DNA from: Streptococcus sp. LQJ-218
GTDB lineage: Bacteria > Bacillota > Bacilli > Lactobacillales > Streptococcaceae
Direction of reading: 5' to 3'
Assembly: GCF_003428885.1 (NCBI RefSeq)
Contig: NZ_QQRU01000008.1
Span: 25,248 to 64,313 of the forward strand
Length of the DNA: 39,066 bases
Position numbers and translations under genes: made by a program. The notes beneath the pieces were generated by a model that did no database searches, was not told the DNA's origin, and saw nothing but the letters and a program-made list of their open reading frames with translations. Shown piece after piece: positions 29,498 to 37,365 of this stretch; position 1 is the stretch's first letter; each line of letters starts with the position of its first letter.

Positions 29498-30305
29498 TTA
29501 CAAATTAACAAAAGAAGATTTTAATCAAATCAACAAACGTAGCTTGTTCACTTTCCAATTGGGATGGAACTACGAACGTATGCAAGCTTCTGGTTACCTT
29601 TACATGATTTTGCCTCAATTGCGTAAAATGTATGGGGATGGAACTCCTGAATTGAAAGAAATGATGAAAGTTCATACTCAATTCTTCAACACTTCACCAT
29701 TCTTCCACACAATTATCGCTGGTTTTGACCTTGCCATGGAAGAAAAAGATGGTGTAGGTTCAAAAGATGCGGTTAACGGTATCAAGACAGGTTTGATGGG
29801 ACCATTCGCTCCTCTTGGAGATACTATCTTTGGTTCACTTGTTCCTGCTATCATGGGATCTATCGCAGCAACTATGGCTATCGCAGGCCAACCATGGGGT
29901 ATCTTCCTTTGGATCGCAGTTGCAGTTGCTTATGACATCTTCCGTTGGAAACAGTTGGAATTTGCTTATAAAGAAGGAGTTAACCTTATCAACAACATGC
30001 AAAGTACTTTGACAGCTTTGATTGACGCTGCATCTGTACTTGGTGTCTTCATGATGGGTGCTCTTGTAGCAACAATGATCAACTTTGACATTTCTTACAA
30101 ATGGGCAATCGGTGAAAAGATGATTGACTTCCAAGACATCTTGAACTCAATCTTCCCACGCTTGCTTCCAGCAATCTTTACTGGCTTTATCTTCTGGTTG
30201 CTTGGTAAGAAAGGTATGACCTCTACTAAAGCTATCGGTATTATTATCGTACTTGCATTGGCTCTTTCTGCCCTTGGTAAATTTGTACTTGGAATGGGCG
30301 CTTAA
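29484..30305 (+). CDS. gadE: PTS enzyme IID, mannose/galactosamine family
   Basis: A 273-aa membrane component specific to mannose-type PTSs. I chose the ATG at 29484 (MTNSNYKLTKEDFNQINKRS); an in-frame GTG at 29469 would leave no RBS. Family stretches are QLGWNYERMQASGYLYMILPQL near residue 25 and GVGSKDAVNGIKTGLMGPFAPLGDTIFGSLVPA near residue 88. Helices follow to the end. Confidence 0.93.
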   Translation: MTNSNYKLTKEDFNQINKRSLFTFQLGWNYERMQASGYLYMILPQLRKMYGDGTPELKEMMKVHTQFFNTSPFFHTIIAGFDLAMEEKDGVGSKDAVNGIKTGLMGPFAPLGDTIFGSLVPAIMGSIAATMAIAGQPWGIFLWIAVAVAYDIFRWKQLEFAYKEGVNLINNMQSTLTALIDAASVLGVFMMGALVATMINFDISYKWAIGEKMIDFQDILNSIFPRLLPAIFTGFIFWLLGKKGMTSTKAIGIIIVLALALSALGKFVLGMGA

Positions 30306-30308
30306 TTT

Positions 30309-30713
30309 ATGACGAAATCATTAATTTTGGTGAGCCATGGTCGTTTCTGTGAAGAACTTAAAGGTAGCACGGAAATGATCATGGGTCCACAAGACAATAT
30401 TTATACAGTAGCTCTTCTTCCAGAAGATGGACCAGAAGAATTCACTGCAAAATTTGAAGTTGCTATTGAAGGATTGGATGATTTCTTAGTCTTTGCGGAT
30501 CTTCTTGGTGGAACACCATGTAACGTGGTCAGCCGTTTGATTATGGAAGGTCGTGATATTGACCTTTACGCAGGGATGAATCTTCCAATGGTGATTGAAT
30601 TTATCAATGCGAGCCTTACAGGCGCAGATACAGACTATAAGAACCGTGCTGCAGAAAGCATTGTGAAAGTTAATGACCTGTTAGCGGACTTTGATGATGA
30701 CGAAGATGAATAA
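30309..30713 (+). CDS. gadF: PTS enzyme IIA, mannose family
   Basis: A 134-aa soluble IIA with the phosphorylated His10 in LILVSHGRFCEELKGS, as in ManX-type IIA domains. LVFADLLGGTPCNVVSRLIM near residue 60 is also typical. It receives phosphate from HPr and passes it to IIB. It starts 3 bp after IID. Its stop codon lies in the first copy of a 25-bp direct repeat. Confidence 0.93.
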   Translation: MTKSLILVSHGRFCEELKGSTEMIMGPQDNIYTVALLPEDGPEEFTAKFEVAIEGLDDFLVFADLLGGTPCNVVSRLIMEGRDIDLYAGMNLPMVIEFINASLTGADTDYKNRAAESIVKVNDLLADFDDDEDE

Positions 30714-30844
30714 GATGTGACAACGTAAAAATCACAGGGAAAATAGGCGATAGGAGGATGGAGCGATGCTCCGACGATAATCGGTCTTTTTCCCAAAGAT
30801 TTTAGTTGGAACTCATTTCAATAAGATGTGACAACGTGAAAATC
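30709..30844 (+). repeat. 25-bp direct repeat bracketing a hairpin-rich 111-bp unit
   Basis: The same 25 bases (start AATAAGATGTGACAACGT) occur at 30709-30733 and 30820-30844 with one mismatch. The first copy contains the stop of the IIA gene. Between them lie the hairpin GGAGC-GAT-GCTCC, a CCGA/TCGG stem and a GGGAAAA/TTTTCCC outer pairing. The arrangement looks like a small insertion with duplicated flanks or one unit of a tandem repeat. I do not recognise it as BOX or RUP. Confidence 0.6.
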
Positions 30845-30870
30845 GTTAGAGCATTTTATATAGAATATAC

Positions 30871-30899
30871 ATGGGAATGGGGCTTACTCCCATTCCCAT
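30871..30899 (+). other. Strong hairpin before agaS
   Basis: ATGGGAATGGGG pairs with TCCCATTCCCAT (11 bp plus one G-U, 5-nt loop), 25 nt before the agaS ATG. No T-run follows on the + strand, so it may be an mRNA-processing or stability element rather than a terminator. Confidence 0.55.
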
Positions 30900-30923
30900 A
30901 TTTAATAGAAAAAGAGGGAATCA

Positions 30924-32090
30924 ATGTTACATTATACAAAAGAAGACTTGATTGAATTGGGTGCAGAAATCACTACACGTGAAATCTACCAACAGCCTGA
31001 TGTATGGAAAGAAGCTTTTGAATCTTATCAAGCAAAACGTGAAGAAATTGCAGCCTTCCTGCAAGGAATTGCTGATAAACATGACTATATCAAGGTGATT
31101 TTGACCGGGGCTGGAACTTCTGCTTATGTGGGAGATACCTTGGTACCTTACTTTAAGGAAGTCTATGACGAACGCAAATGGAATTTTAATGCCATTGCGA
31201 CAACAGATATTGTTGCCAATCCAGAAACCTATTTGAAAAAAGATGTGGCGACTGTCCTTGTATCTTTTGCTCGTAGTGGGAACTCACCTGAAAGTGTGGC
31301 GACTGTTGATTTGGCAAAAGCCTTGGTGGACGAGCTTTATCAAGTGACGATTACTTGCGCAGCGGATGGTGAGTTGGCTCTCCAAGCCCATGGCGATGAC
31401 CGCAATCTTTTGCTCTTGCAACCAGCTGCTTCCAATGATGCTGGATTTGCCATGACTTCTAGCTTTACCTCTATGATGCTAACAGCTCTCTTGGTCTTTG
31501 ATCCTACAGAATTTGCTGTGAAAGCTGAACGTTTTGAAGTTGTGTCTAGTCTTGCCCGTAAAATTCTAGACAATGCAGAAGATGTCAAAGAACTTGTTGA
31601 CCTAGACTTTAACCGTGTCATCTATCTAGGCGCTGGTCCTTTCTTTGGTCTTGCTCATGAAGCTCAGCTCAAGATTTTGGAATTGACAGCTGGCCAAGTG
31701 GCGACTATGTATGAAAGTCCAGTCGGCTTCCGTCACGGTCCAAAATCTCTTATCAATGAAGATACAGTTGTCTTGGTCTTTGGTACAACGACAGACTACA
31801 CTCGTAAGTACGACTTGGACTTGGTTCGTGAAGTTGCAGGTGATCAGATTGCTCGCCGTGTTGTGCTTTTGAGTGATCAAGCCTTTGGTCTTGAAAATGT
31901 CAAAGAAGTGGCCCTTGGTTGTGGCGGTGTCTTGAATGATATTTACCGTGTCTTCCCTTACATCGTTTATGCCCAACTCTTTGCCCTATTGACTTCACTC
32001 AAGGTAGAAAATAAACCTGATACACCGTCTCCTACCGGTACAGTAAACCGTGTGGTACAAGGTGTGATCATCCACGAATATCAAAAGTAA
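30924..32090 (+). CDS. agaS: AgaS-family sugar isomerase/deaminase
   Basis: A 388-aa protein with two SIS domains (about 50-200 and 215-370). It probably deaminates or isomerises a hexosamine phosphate such as galactosamine-6-phosphate delivered by the PTS. Visible stretches are VILTGAGTSAYVGDTL near residue 58, SFARSGNSPESVATVDLAK near residue 113, YLGAGPFFGLAHEAQLKILELTAG near residue 235 and SPVGFRHGPKSLI near residue 265. It resembles the isomerase half of GlmS but lacks the glutaminase half. The ATG follows AGAGGGA. Confidence 0.92.
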   Translation: MLHYTKEDLIELGAEITTREIYQQPDVWKEAFESYQAKREEIAAFLQGIADKHDYIKVILTGAGTSAYVGDTLVPYFKEVYDERKWNFNAIATTDIVANPETYLKKDVATVLVSFARSGNSPESVATVDLAKALVDELYQVTITCAADGELALQAHGDDRNLLLLQPAASNDAGFAMTSSFTSMMLTALLVFDPTEFAVKAERFEVVSSLARKILDNAEDVKELVDLDFNRVIYLGAGPFFGLAHEAQLKILELTAGQVATMYESPVGFRHGPKSLINEDTVVLVFGTTTDYTRKYDLDLVREVAGDQIARRVVLLSDQAFGLENVKEVALGCGGVLNDIYRVFPYIVYAQLFALLTSLKVENKPDTPSPTGTVNRVVQGVIIHEYQK

Positions 32091-32108
32091 TACTGTGTTT
32101 ATAGATTC

Positions 32109-32137
32109 TTGACAAAGGAGTTTGTAAATCATACAAG
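32109..32137 (+). promoter_or_regulatory. Possible galM promoter
   Basis: TTGACA (32109-32114) and TACAAG (32132-32137) are 17 bp apart. The -35 is perfect, the -10 weak. It overlaps the left arm of the hairpin that follows, so galM may have its own start or be read from the operon. Confidence 0.35.
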
Positions 32138-32177
32138 TAAACCATAGATTGTCAGTAGGCTTTCTATGGTTTGTTTG
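32134..32177 (+). terminator. Hairpin between agaS and galM
   Basis: A 15-bp stem with two G-U pairs (32134-32148 with 32163-32177) encloses a 14-nt loop, with TTTGTTTGCTT at the 3' side. It is probably a weak or leaky terminator at the end of the agaS transcript. Confidence 0.5.
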
Positions 32178-32206
32178 CTTGAGAGAAATAGTAAAAGGAG
32201 AAGAGA

Positions 32207-33244
32207 ATGAAAGCATACACAGAGCGTGTATTTGGAAATGTTGAGGGCAAGGATGTCTTGGCCTACCGATTTGAGACGGACGGTGGCTACCAGCTTGAGG
32301 TTATGACTTATGGTGCGACTATCTTGCGCTATGTCACACCTGACAAGGATGGGAATTTTGCCAATGTTATCTTGGGATTTGATGACTTTGACAGCTATGT
32401 AGGCAATAGCCCCAAGCATGGAGCGAGCGTAGGTCCTGTGGCAGGCCGTATTGCAGGTGCGACCTTTGAGCTCAATGGTAAGAACTATGACCTTGAGGTC
32501 AACAATGCTAGCAACTGTAACCACAGTGGTTCAACAGGTTGGGATTCGAGCTTGTTTGAACTAGTTGAGGTAAGCAATCATGGCTTGACCCTCTACACAG
32601 AGCGTACAGATGGGACAGGAGGATTTCCTGGCAATCTCAAGATTTGGATCAGTTACCACTTAGAAGAAACTGGTGCCTATGAAATCAGCTACAAGGTAAC
32701 GACTGATCAGGATACGCTGGTTAATCCAACCAACCACAGCTATTTCAACTTGTCTGGTGATTTCACGCAGACGATTGACCGTCATGTCTTCCAACTAAAC
32801 ACAGAGGGGATTTACCCAATTGCTCCCGACGGTGTTCCGGCTAAAACTCCAGATGCCAACCGTGATGTGGTCAAACACATCTATAATGGTGCCTTGTTGA
32901 AGGATATCTTTGCAGAGGAAGATGAGCAAATCCAGCTGGTATCTGGCTTGGATCATCCATTTGCCCTTCCTACAAGTCATGACAATGCTGGTTTTCTTTA
33001 TGATCAAAACTCAGGTCGTTTCCTGCTTTTCAAGACAGAGGCTCCTTGCTTTGTAGTCTACACAGCAAACTTTGTAGATGAGAGTGTCATCATAGGAGGT
33101 CAGCCAATGGTACAGCACAATGGAATTGCTCTTGAAGCGCAAGCTTTACCAGATGCTATTCATAGTGACCTCAAAGACCAAGTCATTCTTAAAGCTGGTC
33201 AAACCTTCACCAGTAAGACACGTTATGAACTTGTTGTGAAATAA
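32207..33244 (+). CDS. galM: Aldose 1-epimerase
   Basis: Mutarotase interconverts the anomers of galactose or glucose, which suits galactose freed by BgaC. The 345-aa length is normal. Visible features are GASVGPVAGRIAGATFELNGK near residue 66, NHSGSTGWDSSLFEL near residue 104, the active-site VNPTNHSYFNLSGD near residue 175 and LEAQALPDAIHSD near residue 312. The ATG follows AAAGGAGA. Confidence 0.95.
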   Translation: MKAYTERVFGNVEGKDVLAYRFETDGGYQLEVMTYGATILRYVTPDKDGNFANVILGFDDFDSYVGNSPKHGASVGPVAGRIAGATFELNGKNYDLEVNNASNCNHSGSTGWDSSLFELVEVSNHGLTLYTERTDGTGGFPGNLKIWISYHLEETGAYEISYKVTTDQDTLVNPTNHSYFNLSGDFTQTIDRHVFQLNTEGIYPIAPDGVPAKTPDANRDVVKHIYNGALLKDIFAEEDEQIQLVSGLDHPFALPTSHDNAGFLYDQNSGRFLLFKTEAPCFVVYTANFVDESVIIGGQPMVQHNGIALEAQALPDAIHSDLKDQVILKAGQTFTSKTRYELVVK

Positions 33245-33270
33245 ATAGTATAAAAGGAGAAGCTTTAGAT

Positions 33271-34044
33271 GTGAACTATGAAGGTTTTCTAAAAGCAATT
33301 GAAAACTGGAATGCTGAGAAGGCGAATTATGTAGCGAAAAAGAAGGGTGGAACATCTAAAGAATTTACAGGTTATTATGAGCTTCTAATCAATACTAAAT
33401 TTACCTATGTGGGACTTGCAGCCTTTAGAAATTCAGCTAGTTCTCAGAAAGTAGCAACGATTTCTCTAGCTTTAGGTGATGATGCTTCTTCAGAGGAATT
33501 GGCTGGTGGATATGGTTCTGCTATTCAGTATACAGAAGTGACTGCATCAAACCTTTCAACAGTTAAAAGTAAAGCTACAGTTGTAGAAAAACCGCTGAAA
33601 GAATTTAGAACTTCTAGTTCAGAACAATCTGGTTGGGTGAAATCAGGGGGTAACTGGTATTTTTATGAGTCTGGTGATGTAAGGACAGGCTGGGTGAAAA
33701 CAGGTGGCAAATGGTACTACTTGAATGGTTTAGGTGTCATGCAGACTGGATTTGTAGAAGTTGATGGAGCATGGTATTTCCTTGATAGTTCTGGCGCAAT
33801 GTTTACAGACTGGGGAACAGATGGTAGCAGATGGTTCTACTTTGATGGCTCAGGTGTCATGAAGACAGGTTGGTATAAGGAAAATGGTGCTTGGTATTAT
33901 CTGGATCAATCAGGTGTCATGAAGACAGGTTGGTTTAAAGTAGGCAAGTACTGGTATTATGCATATGGTTCAGGAGCTTTGGCAGTTAACACAACAACAC
34001 CCGATGGTTACCGTGTAAATGGTAATGGTGAATGGGTAAACTAG
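33271..34044 (+). CDS. 5'-truncated choline-binding protein with partial CAP domain
   Basis: 257 aa from a GTG at 33271, 11 bp after AAAGGAG. Residues about 1-75 resemble the C-terminal part of a CAP/SCP domain (FTGYYELLINTKFTYVGLAAF, KVATISLALG). Six choline-binding repeats follow from about residue 122: GWVKSGGNWYFYESG, GWVKTGGKWYYLNGLG, then four more ending GWFKVGKYWYYAYGSG. The protein ends in the usual TTPDGYRVNGNGEWVN. There is no signal peptide and the front half of the CAP domain is missing, so it is probably a truncated remnant that cannot be exported. A CbpI-type pneumococcal gene near this position is a possible relative. Confidence 0.75.
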   Translation: MNYEGFLKAIENWNAEKANYVAKKKGGTSKEFTGYYELLINTKFTYVGLAAFRNSASSQKVATISLALGDDASSEELAGGYGSAIQYTEVTASNLSTVKSKATVVEKPLKEFRTSSSEQSGWVKSGGNWYFYESGDVRTGWVKTGGKWYYLNGLGVMQTGFVEVDGAWYFLDSSGAMFTDWGTDGSRWFYFDGSGVMKTGWYKENGAWYYLDQSGVMKTGWFKVGKYWYYAYGSGALAVNTTTPDGYRVNGNGEWVN

Positions 34045-34107
34045 GCTGAAAATAGCCAGTTATAGGTACAGTATTCATCTTACCTAGGAAAAAGAATGAA
34101 CGATAAG

Positions 34108-34138
34108 AAAGAGGTTGATGGTGAACGTTGACCTCTTT
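34108..34138 (+). terminator. Terminator after the choline-binding gene
   Basis: AAAGAGGT (34108-34115) pairs with ACCTCTTT (34131-34138), and the stem continues inward through wobble pairs to a 5-nt loop. TTCTT follows. Confidence 0.75.
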
Positions 34139-34169
34139 TTCTTGGAATAGAGGCCTCAAGTTGTCTGGC

Positions 34170-34197
34170 TTGACTTTCCTGATGGAAATTATATAAT
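34170..34197 (+). promoter_or_regulatory. Promoter of the VOC-domain gene
   Basis: TTGACT (34170-34175) and TATAAT (34192-34197) are 16 bp apart. Transcription should start near 34204, inside the inverted repeat that follows. Confidence 0.75.
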
Positions 34198-34198
34198 A

Positions 34199-34221
34199 GT
34201 TGTAACAATAAAAATTACAAC
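34199..34221. promoter_or_regulatory. Inverted-repeat operator overlapping the transcription start
   Basis: GTTGTAA at 34199-34205 and TTACAAC at 34215-34221 form a perfect 7-bp inverted repeat with a 9-bp centre. It directly follows the -10 and ends 14 bp before the ATG. This is a typical repressor position; MarR-type regulators control related dioxygenase genes in other Firmicutes, but the regulator here is unknown. Confidence 0.6.
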
Positions 34222-34235
34222 AAAGGAAACATCCT

Positions 34236-35090
34236 ATGACTTATGAATACAAGAGCCACATTTATTTGGCAGAGGCAGTTTTAAATGTAAAGGATTTGGC
34301 AAGCCAAACAGCCTTTTATCAGCAAATTATTGGTTTAGAAATCTTATCTCAAACTGAGACAGAGGTCATTCTAGGCCTTAGTGGAAAAGCCTTGGTGCAG
34401 CTGGTTCAAGCACAAGAGAGCGGTGAAGTAAGGGAACATTATGGCCTTTACCATCTGGCCATTCTTTTGCCGACACGAAAGGCATTGGCTGATGTCTTGA
34501 AACACCTGACAGATTTACAGATTCCTCTTGTCGGCGGTGCAGACCACGGTTATAGTGAGGCTATTTATTTGGAAGATTTGGAGGGAAACGGCATTGAACT
34601 CTATCGAGATAAGCCGGTTTCCACATGGGATATTCGAGATGATGGACGCATTATTGGGGTGACTGAGGCCCTTGCGGCACAGGACATCTATGAGTTGGGG
34701 GAAAGAGTAGAGCCCTTTACTTTAGCAGAGGGTACGAGAATGGGGCATATCCATTTGTCCGTCAAGGATAGTCAAAAGTCCAGCCAGTTTTATCAAAAGG
34801 TGTTAGGACTAGAGGATAAATTTAGTGTGCCTAGCGCTAGTTGGATTGCAGCTGGGGACTATCATCATCATTTGGCAGTCAACGAATGGGGAGGAAAAGG
34901 TCTAGCTCCGCGTAAGCAAGGCTTGTCAGGTTTGGCCTACTATGTCATTGAAGTCGCTCGTAAAGAAGAACTGTTATCGATTGCCCAGCGAGCACAAGAA
35001 ATTGATGCACCAATCAAATGGCTGACATCTAGACAGTTGGAACTTACAGACCCAGATGGAATCGTGACTCGTATTCGTTTAGCAAGATAG
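34236..35090 (+). CDS. Two-domain VOC (glyoxalase/dioxygenase) protein, CatE-like
   Basis: A 284-aa protein with two vicinal-oxygen-chelate domains. The first (about 8-125) starts YLAEAVLNVKDLASQTAFYQQIIGLEIL and contains the metal-ligand-type LYHLAILLP and LEGNGIELYRDKP. The second (about 168-280) starts MGHIHLSVKDSQKSSQFYQKVLGLED and contains YHHHLAVNEWGG and LTDPDGIVTRI. Such proteins are annotated as CatE-like ring-cleavage dioxygenases or glyoxalases. A role in quinone, catechol or aldehyde stress is likely but the substrate is not known. It has its own promoter, operator and RBS (AAAGGAAA). Confidence 0.85.
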   Translation: MTYEYKSHIYLAEAVLNVKDLASQTAFYQQIIGLEILSQTETEVILGLSGKALVQLVQAQESGEVREHYGLYHLAILLPTRKALADVLKHLTDLQIPLVGGADHGYSEAIYLEDLEGNGIELYRDKPVSTWDIRDDGRIIGVTEALAAQDIYELGERVEPFTLAEGTRMGHIHLSVKDSQKSSQFYQKVLGLEDKFSVPSASWIAAGDYHHHLAVNEWGGKGLAPRKQGLSGLAYYVIEVARKEELLSIAQRAQEIDAPIKWLTSRQLELTDPDGIVTRIRLAR

Positions 35091-35141
35091 ACTGAATGTG
35101 ATGAAAATCAAAGCATAAATTGTAGAAAGCAGCCCTTATCC

Positions 35142-35171
35142 TAGTCAAATAGGTAGAAAATTTGATATGAT
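35142..35171 (+). promoter_or_regulatory. Promoter of the acetyltransferase gene
   Basis: TAGTCA (35142-35147) and an extended -10 TGATATGAT (35163-35171) are separated by 18 bp between hexamers. The start would be near 35178. Confidence 0.55.
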
Positions 35172-35195
35172 AGTGGAAATAAGGAGAAGAATACA

Positions 35196-35753
35196 ATGAC
35201 TAGTGAATACCAGAAAATGATAGCGGGAGAGGTTTACTGTCCATCGGACCCAGAATTGCGGGCCTTGGCTCAGGCTTCTCGTCAAAAACAGGCTGCTTTT
35301 AACCAGGAACCAGACCCCTTGAAAGGGGCGGAGATTATCAAGACTTGGTTTGGGTCAACGGGGAAAAATCTCTATATCAATCCACGCCTGGTGGTCGATT
35401 ATGGGGTCAATATCCATCTAGGGAAAAATTTTTATTCTAATTGGAACTTGACCATGCTGGATGTTTGCCCTATTCACATCGGAGACAATGCCATGATTGG
35501 TCCCAACTGTCAGTTCTTAACTCCCCTCCATCCACTAGATCCGCAGGAACGTAATTCAGGTGTGGAGTACGGCAAGCCTATCACCATCGGTGATAATTTC
35601 TGGGCTGGAGGCGGTGTCATTGTCCTTCCGGGAGTAACACTGGGCAATAACGTTGTTGCTGGAGCAGGGACTGTAATTACCAAGTCCTTTGGAGACAATG
35701 TTGTTCTAGCCGGCAACCCTGCGCGCGTGATTAAGGAGATACCTGTGAAATAA
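35196..35753 (+). CDS. Maltose/galactoside O-acetyltransferase family protein
   Basis: A 185-aa left-handed beta-helix acetyltransferase that moves acetyl from acetyl-CoA to a sugar. The N-terminal mac domain (MTSEYQKMIAGEVYCPSDPELRALAQASRQ) is followed by hexapeptide repeats. The catalytic His112 is in LTPLHPLDPQERNSG, then come PITIGDNFWAGGGVIVLPGV and VVAGAGTVITKSF. It stands alone with its own promoter and terminator. The physiological substrate is unclear. Confidence 0.88.
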   Translation: MTSEYQKMIAGEVYCPSDPELRALAQASRQKQAAFNQEPDPLKGAEIIKTWFGSTGKNLYINPRLVVDYGVNIHLGKNFYSNWNLTMLDVCPIHIGDNAMIGPNCQFLTPLHPLDPQERNSGVEYGKPITIGDNFWAGGGVIVLPGVTLGNNVVAGAGTVITKSFGDNVVLAGNPARVIKEIPVK

Positions 35754-35784
35754 AGAGGTTGGTAAAAAGGTTTTTAAGATAAGA

Positions 35785-35830
35785 AAAAGGCATAATATCA
35801 GGTGTTGAAAAACTTGATATTATGCCTTTT
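35785..35830. terminator. Strong terminator after the acetyltransferase gene
   Basis: A perfect 16-bp stem (35785-35800 with 35815-35830, extendable by two or three pairs) has A and T runs on its sides, so it can act on both strands. Confidence 0.85.
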
Positions 35831-36040
35831 GTTGTGGGAAGATTTACTTTATTTTCTCCAGTCTTATTGTAGTGGAACCACTCTTCTTTACTATTATGGA
35901 ATTGTGCATCTTGTTGAGTAGTTGAGATGGTAATGTTTTTCTAGATTTACAAAAATTCATAATGGATAGCGAAATAAATATGACGGCACTTTGAGATGTT
36001 GTCATAAATCTTTTTTATGGTCACAATAGAAAATATATAT

Positions 36041-36069
36041 TAGTCAAGCCAGAAGATTCGTAGTAGAAT
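36041..36069 (+). promoter_or_regulatory. Candidate promoter of the symporter-ligase pair
   Basis: TAGTCA (36041-36046) and TAGAAT (36064-36069) are 17 bp apart. Upstream, TATGAC (35979-35984) and GTCATA (36001-36006) form a spaced inverted repeat that could be an operator. The rest of the 347-bp gap (35754-36100) after the terminator holds nothing I recognise. Confidence 0.45.
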
Positions 36070-36100
36070 AATTAGCAAATAAAAGCAAAGAGGTTATTTT

Positions 36101-37351
36101 ATGAAATTAGTTAATTTATGGTCAAAACTTTCACTTGGTTTGCAATTATTGCTAGCTTTGATTTTAGGTGTTATTGTTGCAGTAATCTGGCCACAATTTG
36201 CAGGTTTTTATCAATTTCTAGGACAAGCGTTTATTAAATTGGTGAACATGGTCATTGTTCCACTGATATTTCCAATTATAGTAGTTGCAGTGGCTAGTGT
36301 TATTGGAAAAAAATCGTTTGGTAAAATTTTAACGAAGACCTTACTCTACTTTTTTGCTGTTACAACTGCGATTACTTTATTATTTGTATTTGCTAGTTAT
36401 TATTTGGGATTTGGTCAAGGTGTGAATATTGGCCAAACTGGTGGTAATATTGATGGGATAGCTAATAATGTCCAATTGAGTGAGTTTTTACTTGGTTTTA
36501 TTCCTTCAAATATTGTGAAGTCAATTTCAGAAGGCTCTCTTCTTCCAATTATTGTTTTTGCTATATTTCTTGGTTATGGAATTGGTAGCTTGAAGAGTGA
36601 TAAAACCCAAAAAATTCTTGAAGGTTTCCAGATCTGGATTGAAGCTATTTATAAAATTATAACTGTTATTGTAAAATTATCTCCTGTCGGAATATTTGGC
36701 TTTATTGCAAAAGATGTCGCAAGTACAGGAATTGATAAGTTAGTTGGACTTGGTCAATTTGTTATCGGAACATATTTGGCTTATGGAGTTCTCATTTTAG
36801 TTGTTTTCCCTCTGATTGCCTCTATCTTTAAAGTTCCATATTTGACTGCTTTTCGTGAAAATTGGAGCCTCTTGACTCTAGCATTTATTTCAGGTAGTTC
36901 GAGTGTTGTGTTGCCGTCCCTATTGAAGGATTTAAAGAAACAGGGACATGATGAGAATACGATTGATTTGGTTGTCCCTTTAGGATATACCTTTAATCTA
37001 GAAGGGGCAGCTGTCTATTTTTCAGTAGCCACTGTTTTTATCGCACATGCTTACGGTATTCAATTTTCATTATCAAGTCTCTTATTTACAGTTTTACTTT
37101 TGACCTTAATTGGGAAAACTGCAGCTACTGTTCCATCAGGAGCTATCGTAGTTTTGTTGGCAGCAGCACCCCAGCTTGGATTGCCAGTAGAAGGAGTAGC
37201 CTTGATTTTTGCAGTTGATTTCTTTGTGAATGCTGGCCGTACAATGATCAATGTTTTGGGTCAAATCTTAACAGTCAGTGTCATTGAAAAAACAGAAGGT
37301 TATAGTTTAGAGGAAGACAAGCAACATCAATTGTCAGTTAACTTTTCTTAA
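36101..37351 (+). CDS. DAACS-family cation:amino-acid/dicarboxylate symporter
   Basis: A 416-aa membrane transporter with about eight hydrophobic helices and two re-entrant loops. The first helices are LGLQLLLALILGVIVAVIWP and AFIKLVNMVIVPLIFPIIVVAVAS. The serine-rich loop FISGSSSVVLPSL is near residue 268. NLEGAAVYFSVATVFIAHAYG near residue 298 stands where glutamate carriers have NMDGT, and GKTAATVPSGAIVVLLAA is near residue 340. The family carries glutamate, aspartate, C4-dicarboxylates, serine or cystine with Na+ or H+; the altered NMDGT motif leaves the substrate open. The next gene, 14 bp on, encodes an ATP-grasp ligase, so the substrate may feed that enzyme. Confidence 0.88.
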   Translation: MKLVNLWSKLSLGLQLLLALILGVIVAVIWPQFAGFYQFLGQAFIKLVNMVIVPLIFPIIVVAVASVIGKKSFGKILTKTLLYFFAVTTAITLLFVFASYYLGFGQGVNIGQTGGNIDGIANNVQLSEFLLGFIPSNIVKSISEGSLLPIIVFAIFLGYGIGSLKSDKTQKILEGFQIWIEAIYKIITVIVKLSPVGIFGFIAKDVASTGIDKLVGLGQFVIGTYLAYGVLILVVFPLIASIFKVPYLTAFRENWSLLTLAFISGSSSVVLPSLLKDLKKQGHDENTIDLVVPLGYTFNLEGAAVYFSVATVFIAHAYGIQFSLSSLLFTVLLLTLIGKTAATVPSGAIVVLLAAAPQLGLPVEGVALIFAVDFFVNAGRTMINVLGQILTVSVIEKTEGYSLEEDKQHQLSVNFS

Positions 37352-37365
37352 AGGAGATAGGAGTT

